From the NCBI RefSeq assembly GCF_007747655.1, contig NZ_CP036274.1, positions 7,936,001 to 8,000,000 of the forward strand: a stretch of 64,000 nucleotides of DNA, given 5' to 3'. A program made the translations under genes and the position numbers. Source of the DNA: Anatilimnocola aggregata (GTDB lineage Bacteria; Planctomycetota; Planctomycetia; Pirellulales; Pirellulaceae). Under the pieces are notes generated by a model that was given only the letters and a program-made list of their open reading frames with translations, was not told the origin of the DNA and did no database searches. Shown here one piece after another: positions 61,279 to 64,000 of the stretch (positions within the stretch are counted from its first letter, which is position 1; each line of letters begins with the position of its first letter).

Positions 61279-62718
61279 TTAAGAGAGCAGACCGGGGATT
61301 GGGTCGGCATGATAGATGTGATGCGGGCGATCCGATTCGTCTCGCCAATGCGCGACTGGAGGAATACCCAGCGACGAGTAAATGGTGGCAGCCATCTGCT
61401 CGGGGGTTTGCGGATCGTTGTGCGGATAGCCGCCGATGCGATCGGAACTGCCGATGACCGTGCCACCTTTCACGCCGCCACCTGCGAAGAAGACACTTTG
61501 CACCGCGCCCCAGTGATCGCGACCTGGCAAGCGCGTGGCCGAAAGTCCAAACACGCGCGGTGTGCGACCGAACTCGCCCGCCATCACGATTAGCGTATCG
61601 TCGAGCAGGCCGCGCGCTTCGAGATCGTCGAGCAGGGCCGAGACACCCTTATCGGTTGGGGGCAGCAGGAAGTTTTTCAGGTTGGGGAAAATCGATTGGT
61701 GCGTATCCCAGGCTTCGTTATTACCCAGGTTCACTTGCACCAGCGAGACGCCTGCTTCGACCAACTGCCGCGCCATCAGCAGCGAGCGACCAAAGCTGTT
61801 GCGGCCATAAGCGTCCTGCAATTTTTCCGGTGCGCGAGTAACATCGAAAGCCGCTTGTGTGCTCGGTTCGCTGAGGAGCGAAATGGCTGACTGGCGAAAG
61901 CGATCGAACTGTTGCACGCCAGCCGCTTGTTCCAGTTCGCCCCGCTGACCATCGAGCAAACGGCGCAAGTGCTGACGATTGGCAAACGACTCTTGCGACA
62001 GCCCTTCGGGAAGTGCCAGGTTGGGCGCTTGAAAGCTGAGTTGCGAATCGGCCTTGCCCGTTTCGTGATGGAATTCGTACTCGGGATAAGCGCCGTAGGT
62101 CTTGCCATTGAACGGCGAAGCCGAGATGAACCATGGCTCGCGCTTCGGTCCCATCAGGCCCGCAAACTGGCCAGGAATGACGCGCCCAGTACGATGGATC
62201 AACCGTTCGGGCAGCACCACGGCGGGTGGCAGGTTGTTCGTCGGGCGCAAGACGTCGCTAGTGATCGCGGCCATCGACGGCCAATCACCGGGCATCGGCT
62301 TCGAGGGGTTAAAGCCCACGGGCATCGGCGAGCGACCCGAGAGCATTACCATGTGACCTTGCGAATGTTCGTTATAAGGATGCGTCAGCGAGCGGACGAC
62401 GGCCCACTTATCGCTGCGCGCGGCCAGCAGCGGCAGATGTTCGGAAACATGCACTCCCGGGGTCTTGGTATTGATCGCCTTGAACTCGCCGCGAACATTT
62501 TCGGGCGCGTCGGGCTTCGGATCAAAACTATCCTGCTGAGCGAGACCGCCGGACAGAAAGATGTAAATGACCGACTTGGCTTTGCGAACTTTGCCCGCGC
62601 TATCGGCAGCCTGCAGCGCCGAGAGATGATTCATCCCCAGCCCGAGCAGGCCAATGCTCCCCGCTTGAATGGCAGTGCGGCGTGAAAACTGAGGATGCTG
62701 TGCGGCAAGTTTGGTCAT
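61279..62718 (-). CDS. DUF1501-domain protein with Tat signal
   Basis: A 479-residue protein. The N-terminus has a twin-arginine signal (SRRTAIQAGSIGLLGLGM). The mature part is the planctomycete DUF1501 sulfatase-like fold: IYIFLSGGLAQQDSFDPKPDAPENVRGEF, VRSLTHPYNEHSQGHMVMLSGR, and a C-terminal DDTLIVMAGEFGRTP...GRDHWG block with putative metal residues. In planctomycetes it is usually paired with a DUF1549/DUF1553 gene; that partner is not present. The WD40 gene upstream, 154 bases away, may be its neighbour in function. Confidence 0.93.
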   Translation of the reverse strand: MTKLAAQHPQFSRRTAIQAGSIGLLGLGMNHLSALQAADSAGKVRKAKSVIYIFLSGGLAQQDSFDPKPDAPENVRGEFKAINTKTPGVHVSEHLPLLAARSDKWAVVRSLTHPYNEHSQGHMVMLSGRSPMPVGFNPSKPMPGDWPSMAAITSDVLRPTNNLPPAVVLPERLIHRTGRVIPGQFAGLMGPKREPWFISASPFNGKTYGAYPEYEFHHETGKADSQLSFQAPNLALPEGLSQESFANRQHLRRLLDGQRGELEQAAGVQQFDRFRQSAISLLSEPSTQAAFDVTRAPEKLQDAYGRNSFGRSLLMARQLVEAGVSLVQVNLGNNEAWDTHQSIFPNLKNFLLPPTDKGVSALLDDLEARGLLDDTLIVMAGEFGRTPRVFGLSATRLPGRDHWGAVQSVFFAGGGVKGGTVIGSSDRIGGYPHNDPQTPEQMAATIYSSLGIPPVAHWRDESDRPHHIYHADPIPGLLS

Positions 62719-62772
62719 GTTCGAATCCTGCGAATTAGCTCAGTCTCGTGACTCGGTCATCTCATCCTTAGC

Positions 62773-62847
62773 CCAGTCATTCCCTGACTGGCACCTCGTA
62801 GTCCAGTCATTCCATGACTGGAAACTGCGAGTCACGGAGTGACTCGC
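62773..62847. repeat. Palindromic repeat (AGTCA-N5-TGACT family), locus 2
   Basis: Three palindromes in a row: CCAGTCA-TTCCC-TGACTGG (62773-62791), CCAGTCA-TTCCA-TGACTGG (62803-62821) and GCGAGTCA-CGGAG-TGACTCGC (62827-62847). The centres and stems match those at 19234-19299. It lies between the WD40 gene and the DUF1501 gene. Confidence 0.82.
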
Positions 62848-62872
62848 CAACGTGCCAGCATTCTACGAGCGG

Positions 62873-63934
62873 TTAAGCGGGAATCGCAAACAGGTGAATG
62901 GGAGATTTGTTCCCCAGGTACTCGCCATCTTTGCCGAGGCGGCGGCCGTTGCCGTTGCTGCCAGTATTGGTCGCGGCGACGGCAAAGCGTTTGCCATCGG
63001 GGTGCCAACTCAGGCTGTGCGGGTTCGCCAGCTTTTTCTCGGTGAAGAACGGGGTCTTCTCATCGGGCCGCACATAGAGCAACTGCCCCTTGCCAGGCGT
63101 GCCGTAGGTGACGAGCGACAAAAAGCCTTCGTCATGATAGCGCAAATCGGCCACAAACACGTCCTGACCATCGCCCAGGTCGAACTTCTGCTTCTGCTCG
63201 CCGGTAGCCATGTCGAACAGCAGCAGCGTCGGCACACCAACGACCGTCCCGCCGTTCTTCGGCAGCGTACCGCCGACAGCCAGCATTTTTGCTTCGCGAT
63301 CGAAGGTCAGGCACTGCACGCCGCCGCAATCTTGCAGGCGAGACAATACGAACAAGATGCCCGCGTCGAACTTCTTAATCAGCGTGCCGTCGAGCTTCAG
63401 CCACTGGACGATTCCCTTGGCATCGCCAACGAGCAAGCTGCCATCGGGATGAAACTTGACCACGCGAGGATCTTCGACAATGGACAACTCGTGTTGCAAT
63501 TTGCCATCGGCGATCGACCAGATCTTCAGTTTGTGATCGGTGGCGATGCTGGCGAGCAACTGGCCGTCGCCGTTGATGGACAGGTCGCGAATCCAACCAT
63601 CATGGGCCTGTTCGTGTTGCCACGTGGCAGCGGGCTTCTCGCCGTGAATGTCTCCCCAGCAAACGAGCTTGCCCCACGAGTCGCCAGCAAAGAGTTGTTC
63701 ACCGCCGGGAGTGAAAGCAAAAGCTTCGATCCAACCGTGATGACCTTCGAGCGCCGCGAGTTCGGTGAACTCTTCGGTTTGAAAATTCCAGCGGCGAATC
63801 TTGGCGTCGTATCCGCCGGCCACTAGCACTTTGCCACACGGGCTGAACCGCGCGCTCGAGACCTGGGGATCGGCATCGATGACTTTGAATTGCTTGGGCT
63901 GGTATTTCTTCAGTAGTTCGGGAGTTTCGATCAT
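62873..63934 (-). CDS. WD40-repeat protein
   Basis: A 353-residue beta-propeller with no signal peptide. Repeats such as VSSARFSPCGKVLVAGGYDAKIRRWNF, WIEAFAFTPGGEQLFAGDSWGKLVCW and WIRDLSINGDGQLLASIATDHKLKIWSI show the WD pattern. About six blades are visible, the last ones degenerate. It is a scaffold or interaction protein. The DUF1501 gene lies 154 bases downstream on the same strand. Partner unknown. Confidence 0.85.
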   Translation of the reverse strand: MIETPELLKKYQPKQFKVIDADPQVSSARFSPCGKVLVAGGYDAKIRRWNFQTEEFTELAALEGHHGWIEAFAFTPGGEQLFAGDSWGKLVCWGDIHGEKPAATWQHEQAHDGWIRDLSINGDGQLLASIATDHKLKIWSIADGKLQHELSIVEDPRVVKFHPDGSLLVGDAKGIVQWLKLDGTLIKKFDAGILFVLSRLQDCGGVQCLTFDREAKMLAVGGTLPKNGGTVVGVPTLLLFDMATGEQKQKFDLGDGQDVFVADLRYHDEGFLSLVTYGTPGKGQLLYVRPDEKTPFFTEKKLANPHSLSWHPDGKRFAVAATNTGSNGNGRRLGKDGEYLGNKSPIHLFAIPA

Positions 63935-64000
63935 GGTTCGTTCCTACGTGTTCAAACTGTGGAAGGTGGTCAACCGCAATTGTCATCTCGCGGAGTGAGA

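Overview
The window reads as chromosomal DNA from a planctomycete, probably of the Pirellulales type. The evidence is two DUF1559 prepilin-like proteins, a Tat-exported DUF1501 protein, secreted PQQ-propeller and WD40 proteins, a PqqD/M50-peptidase/HlyD fusion, a neutral-ceramidase-like protein, and a DUF5117-type zinc metalloprotease. The DNA is moderately GC-rich by eye and most genes sit in short strings of two to four. I found no rRNA, tRNA, CRISPR array, insertion sequence or prophage. The placement is inference; no marker gene was compared.

Layout. 1-7949 (+): end of a YceI-like gene, a membrane protein, uppS and cdsA (lipid carrier and phospholipid synthesis), a LOG-family protein, a secreted beta-propeller, a small secreted protein and a TPR protein. 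7959-13579 (-): a three-gene string of a GAF-GAF-HlyD protein, a second HlyD-type adaptor and a PqqD/site-2-protease/HlyD fusion, with no transporter ATPase. 13783-21461: a VHEWGTF-type hypothetical protein (-), an ECF sigma factor with a probable anti-sigma protein (+), a SelA-like protein that lacks the PLP lysine (+), a secreted protein (+) and an APH-like phosphotransferase (-). 21828-28800 (+): a large metalloprotease with a clear terminator, a membrane protein with an ABC ATPase, and a TIM-barrel isomerase-like protein. 28824-32217 (-): NatA-like ATPase, ABC-2/CPBP fusion and hotdog thioesterase, coupled by overlapping stop and start codons. 32458-37065: a TauE-like permease with a histidine kinase (+), then DUF58, MoxR and YhcH-like genes (-).

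37066-38188 carries no convincing gene but has palindromic repeats. 38189-47062 (+): SLC13 permease, DUF1559, ceramidase-like, lone receiver, GT4 glycosyltransferase with DUF3472, isochorismatase-like hydrolase and a type II toxin-antitoxin pair. 47075-49095 (-): MFS transporter and VOC protein. 49346-53280 (+): a three-gene unit (low-complexity membrane protein, BY-kinase-like ATPase, XrtA/ExeA-type ATPase) of the kind that regulates exopolysaccharide export, without any polymerase or glycosyltransferase beside it. 53281-54495 is gene-free and holds a 188-bp tandem repeat and large inverted repeats. 54496-59290 (-): a RedB-like thioredoxin-fold protein and two hybrid histidine kinases, probably one operon. 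59503-63934 (-): lipoprotein, DUF1559, DUF1501 and WD40 genes.

The most unusual items are the GAF/HlyD/S2P cluster, the SelA-like protein without its lysine, a receiver domain with Glu for Asp, the 188-bp tandem repeat, and several families of intergenic palindromes. One of those families stands directly before the start codons of two unrelated genes.
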